Shown: positions 43,996-53,934 of the stretch, one piece after another
Position numbering within the stretch: the stretch's first letter is position 1
How the letters are laid out: every line of letters starts with the position of its first letter
NCBI RefSeq assembly: GCF_004000805.1
Contig: NZ_BILY01000005.1
Span: 1 to 64,000, forward strand
Reading direction: 5' to 3'
Source of the DNA: Paenibacillus glycanilyticus NBRC 16618
GTDB lineage: Bacteria; Bacillota; Bacilli; Paenibacillales; Paenibacillaceae
DNA length: 64,000 bases
The notes under the pieces: model-generated
Told to the model about the DNA's origin: nothing
The model's input: the letters and a program-made list of their open reading frames with translations, nothing else
Databases searched by the model: none
Program-made: the position numbers and the translations under genes

Positions 43996-46900
43996 ATGTT
44001 GAAACGAAGTATAGTGACTCTGTTGTGCGTACTGCTATTGTTTGCCCCTCAGGCGGCATTCGCTTACAAGAATCCGGCATCGCTGCCGGACGAATGGGGA
44101 CAATATGGGCTTGGCGACCCTTACGTGCTGAAGTTTAACGGTAATTATTATTTGTACGTGAGCACGAGGGATACCGATATCGGGGTTAAGGTGTGGAGCT
44201 CGCCAGACCTTGTCCATTGGAGCTATGGAGGATTGGCCGCAACCGATCCGGTTACAAAAGGAGCCTACGCTCCTGAAGTCGTGTATTGGAACGGATATTT
44301 CTACATGTATACCTCACCTGCCGGCAATGGCCATTACGTGCTGCGCAGCGAGAGCCCGACCGGCCCATTTACCGTGCAGACGGGTAATTTGGGCCATTCA
44401 ATCGATGGAAATGTCTTTATTGACGATGACGGCAAGTGGTATTTCTATCATGCGAACGGAGCGGGAATTCTCGCGGCTGCGATGCCTACGCCAACAACGA
44501 TCGGCAACAGCGTAAACACAGGCGCGAACATGAACGGTTGGACGGAAGGCTCTACGTTGTTCAAGCGGAACGGAAAATACTATATGACGTATACCGGCAA
44601 CCATGTATTCAGCAAAGGTTACCGGGTCGACTACGCGGTCAGCTCAAATCCGCTCACGGGTTTCGTGGCTGATACGGATAACCCGATTCTGATCAGTACG
44701 GAAGGCCCGACAGTTGGCCTCGGCCATAATACGGTAGTCGTTGGACCGAACTTGGATGCCCGCTATATCATCTACCACAATCTCGAAGGACCGGGCATTG
44801 TTGGACCTCTTCGTCATATGGGTATGGACCGGATCGTATTCAACGGGGATAAAATGTCGGTGCTTGGACCAACGACATCCGAGCAGCCGGATCCGCAGAT
44901 GCCGGATTTCGAGGACCGGTTCAATGGCGCGGAACTCGGCACGGCGTGGACGAATGCGGACGGTGGCAGCTGGAGCGTTGATTCCGGTATTCTGAGGCAG
45001 CAGACCGCCGGTACAAGCAGACTGGTAACTGCAGCTGCGACGGAAAACAGTTATACGGCAGAATTCAATCTGCAGCTTGCTGAGTCTAGCGATACCGGCA
45101 GTTCGCAGCTTGGAGTCGTATTTTCCTACAAGGGCGATAATGATTTCGGAACAGCATTGTTAGATCCGGCGAGCAATTCGGTGAAGACGCAGTTCCGGGT
45201 AAATGGGTCCGATCTGGGATGGGTGTCGAGCACGCTGCCGGAAGGATACGATTATACAAAACTGCACAATATCCGGGTTGAGAAAGCGGGAGACACGTTC
45301 AAGATCTATGTCGACGGCATGTTAAAACAGACACGCAGCGTGACGCTTGGCGGCGGCAGCATCGGCTACGTCACGGAGAACGCGAAGGCTAATTTCGGGT
45401 ATGCTGCTTTCAGCAACGACGTGAACGGCAGCAGCGATTGTGACGCTGCGAAACCGGTTCCGGGTCAAGTCGAGGCCGTTCATTACCTGTCCGGCGGCGA
45501 AGGAGCCGGGTATCACGACCAGACGCCTGATACAATCGGTGATTACCGAGGAGAAGGGATGGATACGGGCAAAGCAGAGAATGGCACCTCGCATATCACC
45601 GCTTTCGAAAAAGGCGAATGGCTGCGGTACCGGTTAAACATTTCGGAAGCAGGAAAATACGATATCGATCTTTCTTATGCGGATGCAGCCATCGGCAGCA
45701 AGGTACAGCTCACTCTGGATGGTGGACAACCGCTGGGCGAGTTCGAATTGACAAGAGACGCTGATACTGCTGATAAAGGATGGCAAACCGCACAGCTGAA
45801 TGGGGTAGAATTGCCGGCAGGTGTACATGACTTGAAGGTCGCTGCCTCATCAGGCACTGTGTCTCTGGATAAGCTGACGTTCCACAAGCACGTGGACGTT
45901 CCGGTTCTCTATGATAATTTCGATGATGGCCAGGATGACGGCTGGAAACGATATGAAGGCTTCTGGAGCGTAAAGAGCGACATTGCCGAAGAAGAGCAGG
46001 CTTACGATGCTTATCATTCGATCCCGGGTTCGATTGGAACGGTCCATTATATCTCCGGCGGCGAGGGTGTCGGATATCATGAGAATACGCTCGAGAACAT
46101 CGGCGGCCAGTACCGGGGAGATTCGGTCGACATTCGCTCCAATACGGTTGGAGGCGGGTATAACGTCGGTTGGAACCAGACAGGCGAATGGCTGAAGTTT
46201 AACATTGATGTGGCGGAAGCCGGATCCTATAACGCGGAATTCAAAGTAGCTACTACGCTGGACGGAGGTCAGATCCGGCTTTGGCTGGACGATACGACGG
46301 ATCTGACCGGCATCGTGGACATTCCGAAGACCGGTGACTGGAACATCTGGAATGTGGTGCGTAAATCCGGCGTTACGCTGCCGGCAGGCAAGCATACGCT
46401 GAAAGCCGAAACGGTACGCGGAGAATTTGATTTTGCGGGTATAGCGCTGACGAGGATGGAGCAGCCAATCCCCGTACCCGGAGTCATTGAGGCCGAGCAT
46501 TACAAGCCCGGCGGTGAAGGCGTAGGCTATCATGATTTAACTCCGGCGAACATTGGAGGCAAATACCGCAGCGATCAGGTAGATATTCGTACCGCTGCAT
46601 CCGGCGATCAGATCGTAGGCTGGAATCAAACAGGCGAATGGTTGAAGTACAACATCCACGTCGCGGAAGAGGGGTTGTACGATCTAGACTTATGGGCAGC
46701 TACGACATTCACGGATGCGCAAGTCCGGTTATGGCTGGATGACACAACTGATTTAACAGGCGTATTGAATGTTCCTGCTTCCAGAGACTGGAATAAGTGG
46801 AAATCGGTTAAGGAGTCCGGTGTTCAGCTGCCGGCCGGCGATCATGAACTGAAGGTCGAGATTGTCAAAGGCGAGTTCGATATGACAAGATTGTCGCTTA

Positions 46901-48135
46901 CCCAATTCGATAAGCCGCACGTGCTGCCCGGATTTATCCAGGCTGTTGATTACAAGGCAGGCGGCGAAGGCACGGGCTACCATGATCTGACTCCCGCTAA
47001 CATCGGCACGGAATACCGGAATGAAGCGGTTGATATTCGCCAGAATGCGGGGGGCAGCTACAATGTGGGTTGGAACGCAACCGGAGAATGGCTGGCCTAC
47101 AACGTAGATATAACCGATGCCGGCGTGTACAACGTCGATTTCGTGACAGCTACATCGATGGACGGTGCGAAAGTCCGGCTGTGGCTGGACGATGCAACCG
47201 ATCTAACCGGTGAGGTCGATATTCCGAATTCCGTTACCTGGGAGAACTGGGCAACAACAACGAAGCAAGGCATCTATCTCCCGGCTGGGAAACATACCTT
47301 GAAGGTCGAAACCGTGAAAGGTGAATTCGACTTCCAAGGAATCCGGATTCATCAGAACCCGGTCGAGCCGAAGGTTGCTCATACCGGCGAATACCAGGCG
47401 GCGGTTGGCAGCTTCGCAAAGACGACGATCGGCGATGCCAACTGGTCGGATTACAGCGTGGAGTCCGATATCAAGCTGATTAACGATTCGGGTGACGGAG
47501 GTATTCTGTTCCGGGCAAATAACCCGGCTCACGGCAAGGAGCTGAATCAGAACAACGCGAACTTCGTGCAAGGATATGTCGCGTATCTGAATAAACAGGG
47601 CGTTCATCTCGGCAAGCTGAATTACAACTGGACCTATCTGACGGGAGTGCCGCTCGAGATAAAGACAGGCGAATGGAAGCATGTGAAAGTCGTCGCGCAG
47701 GGAGCACGTATCCTGGTGTATGTGGATGATATGAGCAAGCCGGTTATCGACTATACGGACCGCAGCGGAAATCCGTTCACGCACGGCAAGGTCGGCATGC
47801 GGACGTTCATGAATGAAACGAGCTATGATAATTTCACGGTTCTACCAGCTCCCATAAACGCTCCTGCCGTCGGAAAGCTGCTCGATTGGTTTAGCTCAGC
47901 CGGACAGCTGGGCGAGAAGACTCGGAAGCAGCTGGATAAGGAGCTTGAGCATGCAGCCGATGCGGTTAGCACGAAGAAGCCGGACTGGAAGCAGGGTATT
48001 AAGCATTTGGAGAATTTACTGAAGCAGCTGAACAAAGAGAAGAAGCAGGAAGAGATATCCGAACAAGCCAGGACGACGCTCAATCGGAGCATTAACGCAC
48101 TCATTGAAGCGTGGAATGCGAATCTGGGCAAATAG
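43996..48135 (+). CDS. Secreted GH43 glycosidase with four CBM6-like modules and FIMAH-type C-terminus
   Basis: This 1379-residue secreted enzyme has a signal peptide (1-23, cleaved after AAFA). A GH43 five-bladed catalytic domain (about 24-300) shows Asp41 in LGDPYVLKF, Asp137 in SIDGNVFID and Glu184 in WTEGSTLF, the usual catalytic trio of arabinan/xylan side-chain hydrolases. A concanavalin-like module follows (about 304-475), then a CBM6/35-like module (about 489-632). The next module starts YDNFDDGQDDGW (about 638-662). It is interrupted by three CBM6-like modules (about 676-822, 827-972, 975-1122, each with GGEGxGYHD and GWNxTGEWL) and resumes HTGEYQAAVGSFAKTTIG to about 1285. A helical FIMAH-like domain ends the protein. 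The ATG at 43996 follows GAGGTGAT by seven bases. Confidence 0.9.
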   Translation: MLKRSIVTLLCVLLLFAPQAAFAYKNPASLPDEWGQYGLGDPYVLKFNGNYYLYVSTRDTDIGVKVWSSPDLVHWSYGGLAATDPVTKGAYAPEVVYWNGYFYMYTSPAGNGHYVLRSESPTGPFTVQTGNLGHSIDGNVFIDDDGKWYFYHANGAGILAAAMPTPTTIGNSVNTGANMNGWTEGSTLFKRNGKYYMTYTGNHVFSKGYRVDYAVSSNPLTGFVADTDNPILISTEGPTVGLGHNTVVVGPNLDARYIIYHNLEGPGIVGPLRHMGMDRIVFNGDKMSVLGPTTSEQPDPQMPDFEDRFNGAELGTAWTNADGGSWSVDSGILRQQTAGTSRLVTAAATENSYTAEFNLQLAESSDTGSSQLGVVFSYKGDNDFGTALLDPASNSVKTQFRVNGSDLGWVSSTLPEGYDYTKLHNIRVEKAGDTFKIYVDGMLKQTRSVTLGGGSIGYVTENAKANFGYAAFSNDVNGSSDCDAAKPVPGQVEAVHYLSGGEGAGYHDQTPDTIGDYRGEGMDTGKAENGTSHITAFEKGEWLRYRLNISEAGKYDIDLSYADAAIGSKVQLTLDGGQPLGEFELTRDADTADKGWQTAQLNGVELPAGVHDLKVAASSGTVSLDKLTFHKHVDVPVLYDNFDDGQDDGWKRYEGFWSVKSDIAEEEQAYDAYHSIPGSIGTVHYISGGEGVGYHENTLENIGGQYRGDSVDIRSNTVGGGYNVGWNQTGEWLKFNIDVAEAGSYNAEFKVATTLDGGQIRLWLDDTTDLTGIVDIPKTGDWNIWNVVRKSGVTLPAGKHTLKAETVRGEFDFAGIALTRMEQPIPVPGVIEAEHYKPGGEGVGYHDLTPANIGGKYRSDQVDIRTAASGDQIVGWNQTGEWLKYNIHVAEEGLYDLDLWAATTFTDAQVRLWLDDTTDLTGVLNVPASRDWNKWKSVKESGVQLPAGDHELKVEIVKGEFDMTRLSLTQFDKPHVLPGFIQAVDYKAGGEGTGYHDLTPANIGTEYRNEAVDIRQNAGGSYNVGWNATGEWLAYNVDITDAGVYNVDFVTATSMDGAKVRLWLDDATDLTGEVDIPNSVTWENWATTTKQGIYLPAGKHTLKVETVKGEFDFQGIRIHQNPVEPKVAHTGEYQAAVGSFAKTTIGDANWSDYSVESDIKLINDSGDGGILFRANNPAHGKELNQNNANFVQGYVAYLNKQGVHLGKLNYNWTYLTGVPLEIKTGEWKHVKVVAQGARILVYVDDMSKPVIDYTDRSGNPFTHGKVGMRTFMNETSYDNFTVLPAPINAPAVGKLLDWFSSAGQLGEKTRKQLDKELEHAADAVSTKKPDWKQGIKHLENLLKQLNKEKKQEEISEQARTTLNRSINALIEAWNANLGK

Positions 48136-48163
48136 GCGACAATGCCAAGTCCAACTTACAAAT

Positions 48164-48208
48164 AAAAACGACCCTGTACTGAAGCTTCTTCGGTACAGGG
48201 TCGTTTTG
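48164..48208. terminator. Bidirectional terminator between GH43 and MFS genes
   Basis: AAAACGACCCTGTAC pairs with GTACAGGGTCGTTTT around a smaller inner hairpin. T runs on both strands serve the convergent genes. Confidence 0.82.
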
Positions 48209-48246
48209 CATCATTGTATTCGGTTATCGGCATGAATGGAATGACT

Positions 48247-49449
48247 TTACGCGCTGAACTTCCTTGCGCGAGCCTCCTTATCCGCTGCTCGGGAAGCTGC
48301 ACCGACGCGAAGGTAACCGAATGCAGCGGCTGATATGAGTGCGGCTATGGCGACGCCGGCAGCGCCGATCCAAGTGATGGCAGCAAGGGATGCCCCTTCT
48401 ACGACGACGCCTCCGATACCCGCGCCTGCAGCCATGGCCAGCTGTATAACAGAGCTGTTAAGGCTAAGCATGATGCTGGTTGCTTCGGGAGCGAGTGAGA
48501 TCAGATGGTATTGCTGCGTAGGGCCGGACGACCATGCGGAGAAGGACCAGAGCATGAGCAGCGGGAACATGAGCGCCGGCGAATGTGCGGCGAACGAAAT
48601 CACGACTAGCCAGACCGCGTGAAGCAGCATGCCGTTCACCAAAGTTCGCTTGAATCCCCATCGGTCGGTACTGAAGCCGCCCAGTTTGGAGCCGATTAGA
48701 CTAGCGATGCCAAACGCAAGCAGCGCGATGCTGACGAATTTCTCGCTCATGCCGGTAATATCAAGCAGGAAGGGGGAAATATACGTGTACGTTATGGAAT
48801 AGCCGCCAAGCCAGAAAAACGTAATGCCAAGCGCGACGAGAATTTTAGGATTCTTGAGCAGTTTTAATTGATCGCGCAGCGGTACCGGCTGCTCGCCATC
48901 CGTCTTTGGAATCGCTAAGGCAATGAGCAATAGCGCCAGCAATCCGAGCAGTCCGATACCACCGAAGACCAATTTCCAGTCATAGGCGGAAGCGACAAGT
49001 CTGCCGAGCGGTACGCCGACGATCAGTGCCGTACTAAAGCCCATAACGAGCGTGGCGATAGCACTGCCCTGCTTCTCCGCAGGCGCGAGCTTTGCGGCGA
49101 CCGTGAGTGCCGTGACGACGAATACGCCGCTGCTGAGTGCAACGATAACGCGGGAAACGATGAGGGCAGTAAAGCCGGAGAAGAAGTAAGCGGCGACGTT
49201 GCCAACGATAAATATCGAAAGAGCGTACAGCATCAGCCTTTTGCGGTCGACTTTGGCAGCGGCCGCCATCAGGAATGGCGTCCCGAATCCGTAAGCAAGA
49301 GAGAACACGGTAATCAGCTGGCCTGCCGCTGCCACCGAGACGCCAATGTCGTCGGACACTTTATCCAGAATGCCGGCAATGATGAATTCGGAAGTGCCGA
49401 CGAGAAAGCTGACTAAAGCCAGCATATATATTTTTAAATTGTAAGACAA
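48247..49449 (-). CDS. MFS transporter (DHA1, AraJ-like efflux)
   Basis: This 400-residue, 12-helix major facilitator opens YMLALVSFLVGTSEFIIAGI, with VDRKRLMLYALSIFIVGN in the motif A region and LGRLVASAYDWKLVFGGIGL in helix 5-6, which is typical of AraJ/YdhP-like exporters. The start is TTG, nine bases after AAGGAG. It lies 81 bases downstream of an ArsR-type regulator on the same strand, which probably controls it. The cargo is unknown. Confidence 0.87.
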   Translation of the reverse strand: MSYNLKIYMLALVSFLVGTSEFIIAGILDKVSDDIGVSVAAAGQLITVFSLAYGFGTPFLMAAAAKVDRKRLMLYALSIFIVGNVAAYFFSGFTALIVSRVIVALSSGVFVVTALTVAAKLAPAEKQGSAIATLVMGFSTALIVGVPLGRLVASAYDWKLVFGGIGLLGLLALLLIALAIPKTDGEQPVPLRDQLKLLKNPKILVALGITFFWLGGYSITYTYISPFLLDITGMSEKFVSIALLAFGIASLIGSKLGGFSTDRWGFKRTLVNGMLLHAVWLVVISFAAHSPALMFPLLMLWSFSAWSSGPTQQYHLISLAPEATSIMLSLNSSVIQLAMAAGAGIGGVVVEGASLAAITWIGAAGVAIAALISAAAFGYLRVGAASRAADKEARARKFSA

Positions 49450-49530
49450 ATGTTCCAGCTCCTTATCCGTATCTCTCTGTATTATATTTTTATATTTCTA
49501 AATCTATCGAAATATAGACCAAATAAAAGG

Positions 49531-49812
49531 CTACCCCAAAAGATACGGGGCGTATTTCAACGCGACTTCTTTATTGACACTGTAATAAATGTACGTGCCG
49601 TCCTTGCGCAGCGTGAGCAGGCCGCATTCCGTAAGCTGCTTCAAGTGATGAGACAGCGTTGAACCGGCAACGGACTCCAGCTTGCTGCCGATGGCGGAGC
49701 AGCAGAGATTCTGCTCTTCCGTAAGAAGCATCGCTATTTTGATCCGGGTCGGTTCTCCGAGTGCTTTGTATACTTTCACTGCCTGTTTAACTTCCTCGTT
49801 ATCCTCGACCAT
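49531..49812 (-). CDS. ArsR/SmtB family regulator of the MFS gene
   Basis: This 93-residue winged-helix repressor has EPTRIKIAMLL, the adjacent cysteines NLCCSAIGSKL (Cys37-Cys38) at the start of the recognition region and STLSHHLKQLTECGLLTLRK as the recognition helix and wing. Adjacent Cys at this place could sense a metal or an oxidant, but the classic ELCVC motif is absent. It precedes the MFS efflux gene in one operon. GGCGGTGAG precedes the ATG. Confidence 0.88.
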   Translation of the reverse strand: MVEDNEEVKQAVKVYKALGEPTRIKIAMLLTEEQNLCCSAIGSKLESVAGSTLSHHLKQLTECGLLTLRKDGTYIYYSVNKEVALKYAPYLLG

Positions 49813-49985
49813 GGGTTCTCACCGCCTTTGCAAATGTATTTCGAAAACTATGGAAATAACAATAGCACATCTCAGCAGCCGTTGTAAATGGGCAATTCGG
49901 GCGAGTATAAAGGGAATGTCCCATTGGAACACTTCCCCATTATCCAAATATATTTACCAAAGCTTCTTTCTGTATTGGCTTAACA

Positions 49986-50204
49986 TCAATAATTGAGACC
50001 ATTGCGATAAGCTTTTACTACCTCGTCTATTGCTTGCTTGAACGCAATATGCTGGTTTTCTGAAGAATTATCGCCAAGCGAGATGGGCACATACTGTGCC
50101 TTGGATTCTGGATAGGCACGACCATCTGCCTCACCGCGCAAGTCGACAATCACATCAATATTTTCGTTTTTCTCCAGTGCTTCTACGTCAGCAGCTCCGC
50201 CCAT
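49986..50204 (-). pseudogene. Fragment of a dual-specificity phosphatase-like protein
   Basis: The 72-codon frame begins with an ATG placed directly after the arsC stop, without a ribosome binding site. GGAADVEALEKNENIDVIVD and LRGEADGRAYPE match the N-terminal part of small dual-specificity phosphatases. The frame ends YRNGLNY, just before the place where the catalytic HCxxGxxRTG loop should come. It is therefore a truncated, inactive remnant. Such phosphatases are found in ars operons elsewhere. Confidence 0.6.
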
Positions 50205-50630
50205 TTATTCGCCATCTCTAACAAACTGTTCAATACGAGACTTAATGGAGTCTCTGACCGTACGGAATTGCTCCATGATTTCTTCTTCTGTACCTGTCGC
50301 TTTAGCTGGGTCATCAAAACCCCAATGCCATTTGATAACATTAGGATTCATAATGACAGGGCAGTGCTCGTCAGCATGTCCACAAAGGGTAATCACATAA
50401 GTAGCGCGATTCAAGATCTCGGGATTAATTACATCAGAGCTATTACCGCTTATGTCTACTCCGGCTTCTTTCATGACTTGAACAGCTCTAGGATTCAAAC
50501 CATGCGCCTCTAGACCGGCACTTTTCACTTCGTACTTTTCTCCACCGATTGCGTTCAAAAAACCATCGGCGATTTGGCTGCGGCATGAATTCCCTGTGCA
50601 TAGAAAATAAACAAGTGGTTTATTAGACAT
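50205..50630 (-). CDS. arsC: Arsenate reductase, thioredoxin-coupled
   Basis: This 141-residue ArsC of the low-molecular-weight phosphatase fold reduces arsenate to arsenite with thioredoxin. The P-loop CTGNSCR (Cys11 to Arg17) and the redox pair in [10 protein letters not shown] (Cys83, Cys90) form the three-cysteine relay. WGFDDPA supplies the conserved Asp-Pro. AAAGGAG precedes the ATG. It follows arsB on the minus strand, in the order arsR-arsB-arsC. Confidence 0.95.
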   Translation of the reverse strand: MSNKPLVYFLCTGNSCRSQIADGFLNAIGGEKYEVKSAGLEAHGLNPRAVQVMKEAGVDISGNSSDVINPEILNRATYVITLCGHADEHCPVIMNPNVIKWHWGFDDPAKATGTEEEIMEQFRTVRDSIKSRIEQFVRDGE

Positions 50631-50666
50631 ATTAGAAACTCCTTTGAAATGTAATTTTATTGATCA

Positions 50667-51959
50667 TCAGCCTACAACTTTTAGCCATAGATAAAGCCCG
50701 CATAAGGTAATAAACAAAACAGGTACCGTTAGGATGATACCCGTTTTAAAGTAAGCTCCCCAGGAAATCTTAACTCCCTTAGTCGATAACACGTGCAGCC
50801 AAAGCAAAGTAGCGAGTGAACCGATAGGGGTGATTTTCGGACCTAAATCAGATCCGATCACATTGGCATATACGAAAGCTTCATGAATGATTCCCGTAGA
50901 ATTCGTATTATGAATGGCAAGCGCATTAATCATAACTGTCGGCATGTTATTCATAATCAAAGAGAGGATCGCAGAGGTGAATCCGGAACCTACTGTGGCT
51001 ATAAATAAGCCTTGATCACCGACCCATTTAAATACACCGCCAAGTTCATCTGTCAGTGCAACATTTCTAAGTCCATAGACCACGACATACATGCCAATGG
51101 AGAAGGTGACAACTGCCCATGGCGCGCCTTTTACGAGCTTCCAGGTATGAATTTCCCTGCTCTGACGGGCAAGCACCAAGAAGATAATAGCTGCCACGCC
51201 AGCGATGATTGATACTGGTACGTTGATAAACTCACTTGATAAATAGGCGATTAGAAGAACGGCAAGGATAATCCAGGAGATCTTAAATAACCGCATATCT
51301 TTAATTGCATCTACCGGCTTCTTCAGTTGTGCCAGGTCGTATTGCTTAGGTATGCTTTTCCTGTAGAAGAGAAAGAGCACTAGTAAGCTTGCGGAAACAG
51401 AGAAGAGAGTCGGAACAATCATGCGGCTAGCGTATTCAGCGAATCCAACACCGAAAAAGTCCGATGACACGATATTCACCAAGTTACTAACGACTAGCGG
51501 GAGTGAAGCCGTATCGGATATGAATCCACTCGCCATAATAAAGGGAATAATCATACGTTCATCAAATTTCAACGCCCGGACCATAGCTAGAACAATAGGC
51601 GTTAAGATAAGAGCCGCGCCGTCATTTGCGAAAAATGCAGCTACTGCCGCACCTAATAAAATGACGTACACGAACATCATAAGGCCTTTTCCTTTGGCAG
51701 CTCTAGCCATGTGAAGCGCTGCCCATTCAAAGAAACCAATCTCATCTAGAATGAGTGTAATTAGAATTACCGCAACGAACGCAAGAGTAGCGTTCCAAAC
51801 GATTTGGGTTACATCCCACACATCATGAAAATTTACAACTCCAAAGATGAGTGCGATTACAGCACCGCCACAAGCGGACCAACCGATGTTAAGACCTTTT
51901 GGCTGCCAAATGACAAATACTAACGTAACTAAAAAAATGATTGATGCAAGTGCCAGCAT
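50667..51959 (-). CDS. arsB: Arsenite efflux permease ArsB
   Basis: This 430-residue, roughly 12-helix permease of the ArsB/NhaD superfamily extrudes arsenite or antimonite. [40 protein letters not shown], and [20 protein letters not shown] with [20 protein letters not shown] are the family signatures. AGGAGG lies four bases before the ATG. It is 13 bases after arsR and 36 bases before arsC. Confidence 0.95.
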   Translation of the reverse strand: MLALASIIFLVTLVFVIWQPKGLNIGWSACGGAVIALIFGVVNFHDVWDVTQIVWNATLAFVAVILITLILDEIGFFEWAALHMARAAKGKGLMMFVYVILLGAAVAAFFANDGAALILTPIVLAMVRALKFDERMIIPFIMASGFISDTASLPLVVSNLVNIVSSDFFGVGFAEYASRMIVPTLFSVSASLLVLFLFYRKSIPKQYDLAQLKKPVDAIKDMRLFKISWIILAVLLIAYLSSEFINVPVSIIAGVAAIIFLVLARQSREIHTWKLVKGAPWAVVTFSIGMYVVVYGLRNVALTDELGGVFKWVGDQGLFIATVGSGFTSAILSLIMNNMPTVMINALAIHNTNSTGIIHEAFVYANVIGSDLGPKITPIGSLATLLWLHVLSTKGVKISWGAYFKTGIILTVPVLFITLCGLYLWLKVVG

Positions 51960-51972
51960 AGTGCCTCCTGGA

Positions 51973-52281
51973 TTACGTACAGCCTTTGACTGAATTGATG
52001 TTCTCTTCCATGGATGGAAGCTGATCGATTAGTTGCTTCAAATAACCCTTGTCATGTAAGTTCAATGAATAGTAAATCCATTGGCTACGGCGCTCCTCGT
52101 TAATGAGACCGCCCATTCTTAGTTTTTTTAGATGTTGACTAATGTTTGGTTGTGTTGTTTCTAAAATTTCAACGATATCACAGACACACATCTCTTGGTG
52201 TCGTAAAAGCGCCATAATTGTTAATCTGGTTTTATCGGAGAGAAGCTTAAGTTCATCGGACATTTCCTCAATGGATTGCAA
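51973..52281 (-). CDS. arsR: Arsenical-resistance repressor ArsR
   Basis: This 102-residue ArsR/SmtB repressor has the arsenite-binding motif [11 protein letters not shown] (Cys32, Cys34) in helix alpha-3. The recognition helix is [20 protein letters not shown]. It should bind its operator in the AT-rich 52282-52430 interval and release on arsenite. The start is TTG, seven bases after GGAGG. It is the first gene of the ars operon. Confidence 0.94.
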   Translation of the reverse strand: MQSIEEMSDELKLLSDKTRLTIMALLRHQEMCVCDIVEILETTQPNISQHLKKLRMGGLINEERRSQWIYYSLNLHDKGYLKQLIDQLPSMEENINSVKGCT

Positions 52282-52430
52282 TTTCTTGCCTCCTTTCTGT
52301 AATTAGATTGCTAACTACAGGGCCATTATATACGCGATCAATTATATAAGTAAATGATTATATTAGTAAGTACTTATTTAATATTGAGTTAACAAAGATT
52401 AACGCACGGAAAACAAAAGTAGGATATAAT

Positions 52431-52462
52431 AAAAAGCTTCTGCATTTTTGCAGAAGCTTCTC
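52431..52462 (-). terminator. Terminator of the marR-flavoprotein operon
   Basis: AGAAGCTTCTGCA and its complement flank a short T loop; read on the minus strand it ends in CTTTTTATT. Confidence 0.8.
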
Positions 52463-52468
52463 ATTTTA

Positions 52469-53869
52469 TTAACATCCTGTATCCGTTTCACATGATGTAG
52501 ACGCATTATTTGAACTGCAGCAACCACTACTCATACTCGTTACGGCGATTGGCCTGATAGACATCTTCTTAGGGGTAGTTGTGCAGCAACTGTTACTGTT
52601 ATCACTTATTTCTGTTGACCTGGACACGGAGCAAACGCCAGTTTCCGGTAGATGAAGCTGCACTTCACGCGCTGCTTTAAAATCACCTGCTAATGCAGCA
52701 ACAACACTACGAACTTGTTCGTAGCCCGTAGCCAGCAGGAACGTCGGAGCGCGACCGTAACTTTTTGATCCCACGATATAAAAGTCCTTTTCCGGCTGAC
52801 GCAATTCGGCTTCACCGTGAGGGCGTACGGTGCCGCAGCTGTGAATATTGGGGTCAATCAAGTCGGCAAGCTGTGGGACAGACTCCACAGAGGTATCAGC
52901 TGCGTATCTCAATTCAGATAGGAACGAGAAATCCGGTCTTGCTCCCGTTGCTACAATAACCTCATCGATCTTATCAATAGAGTATGCCTTATCTAATTTA
53001 GTGCCATATAGAGTTATGGTCTCGGATTCTTTCTTGATTCGATCAATAAGAAATGGGGTATGAACCTGTACATTGCCTTGTTGTACATATTGGTTAGCTC
53101 GGGTACCAAGTGCTCCTCTTGCCGGTAACCCGTCATTTTCTCCGCCTCCAAAAGCTTCCGAAACCTTTTTCTTTCTAAGCACCCAATGGATTGTTGTTTC
53201 CGGGTTTTCCAATTTCAACTCATTTAACAGGGTGAGTGATTGAATCGCTGAGTGACCACTGCCTACAACAACTATGTTTTTCCCCGCATAACGTTGTTTA
53301 TCAGCACCTAAAATATCCGGAATTCCGTACTGAATATGATTTTTATTTTGTAGCTCGCCTTCAGCAGGATGACTACTTGTGCTCATCGGATTTGGTTTGA
53401 GCCATGTCCCAGTGGCGTCAATGACAGAAGCAGCTTCTTCGCGCAATAGTTTACCGTGCTGCTCATATTCAATAATAAAGGAAGCCGTATCCCGACCGGC
53501 TGTTTTCATTTTATCGAATCCTTTTCGATAGATGGCTTTAACGGACGATTGAAGTTGAATAAAGGGCTGTAATTGATCTAACTGAGATAGTGGCAGCAGA
53601 TACTCATTAACTAATTCTAGCCCTGTAGGCATGTGGTCTTTTGCTGGAGCAGTCCATCCAGTTTCCATCAGGAGCTCCTTGGCAGCTGTATCCATATTAA
53701 ATTCCCAAGGGGAGAACATCCTTACATGTTTCCAACTAAGTATAGAGGATGCGATATAAGCACCTCTTTCAAATAAAATAAAAGGCATGTTTCTCTTTAC
53801 AAGTTGTGCAGCAGCAGCTAAGGCTACAGGACCGCCACCGATAATAGCTGTTGGTAATTGTGTATTCAT
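52469..53869 (-). CDS. Flavin-dependent monooxygenase-like protein with Cys-rich tail (ArsO-like)
   Basis: This 466-residue flavoprotein has an FAD Rossmann motif at the N-terminus (AIIGGGPVALAAAAQLVKR), a second dinucleotide motif IVVVGSGHSAIQSLTLL near 196-212, and EVIVATGARPDFSFL before the C-terminal FAD contact. It resembles flavin-binding monooxygenases found in ars clusters (ArsO). The tail from about 410 is low-complexity and holds seven cysteines: 413, 428-429, 450-451, 460 and 466. It could bind arsenite. GAGGAGG precedes the ATG. It lies 65 bases after the MarR gene, with an operator-like motif in the gap. The reaction is not known. Confidence 0.82.
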   Translation of the reverse strand: MNTQLPTAIIGGGPVALAAAAQLVKRNMPFILFERGAYIASSILSWKHVRMFSPWEFNMDTAAKELLMETGWTAPAKDHMPTGLELVNEYLLPLSQLDQLQPFIQLQSSVKAIYRKGFDKMKTAGRDTASFIIEYEQHGKLLREEAASVIDATGTWLKPNPMSTSSHPAEGELQNKNHIQYGIPDILGADKQRYAGKNIVVVGSGHSAIQSLTLLNELKLENPETTIHWVLRKKKVSEAFGGGENDGLPARGALGTRANQYVQQGNVQVHTPFLIDRIKKESETITLYGTKLDKAYSIDKIDEVIVATGARPDFSFLSELRYAADTSVESVPQLADLIDPNIHSCGTVRPHGEAELRQPEKDFYIVGSKSYGRAPTFLLATGYEQVRSVVAALAGDFKAAREVQLHLPETGVCSVSRSTEISDNSNSCCTTTPKKMSIRPIAVTSMSSGCCSSNNASTSCETDTGC

Positions 53870-53894
53870 TTTTTACGTCCTCCTCGAATTTTAT

Positions 53895-53907
53895 TTGCAA
53901 ATTGCAA
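53895..53907. promoter_or_regulatory. TTGCAA-N-TTGCAA operator candidate before the flavoprotein gene
   Basis: TTGCAAATTGCAA is a 13-base near-palindrome 26 bases before the flavoprotein ATG, in the gap after marR. A closely related sequence lies upstream of marR. It is a likely binding site for the MarR protein. Confidence 0.55.
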
Positions 53908-53934
53908 GTATATGATAAAGGGTAGGCCTCCAAT

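Noticed and set aside
45460-47360. Repeats in the GH43 gene as DNA tandem repeats or CRISPR
   Set aside because: They are about 440 bases long, diverged, in frame, and encode CBM6-like modules.
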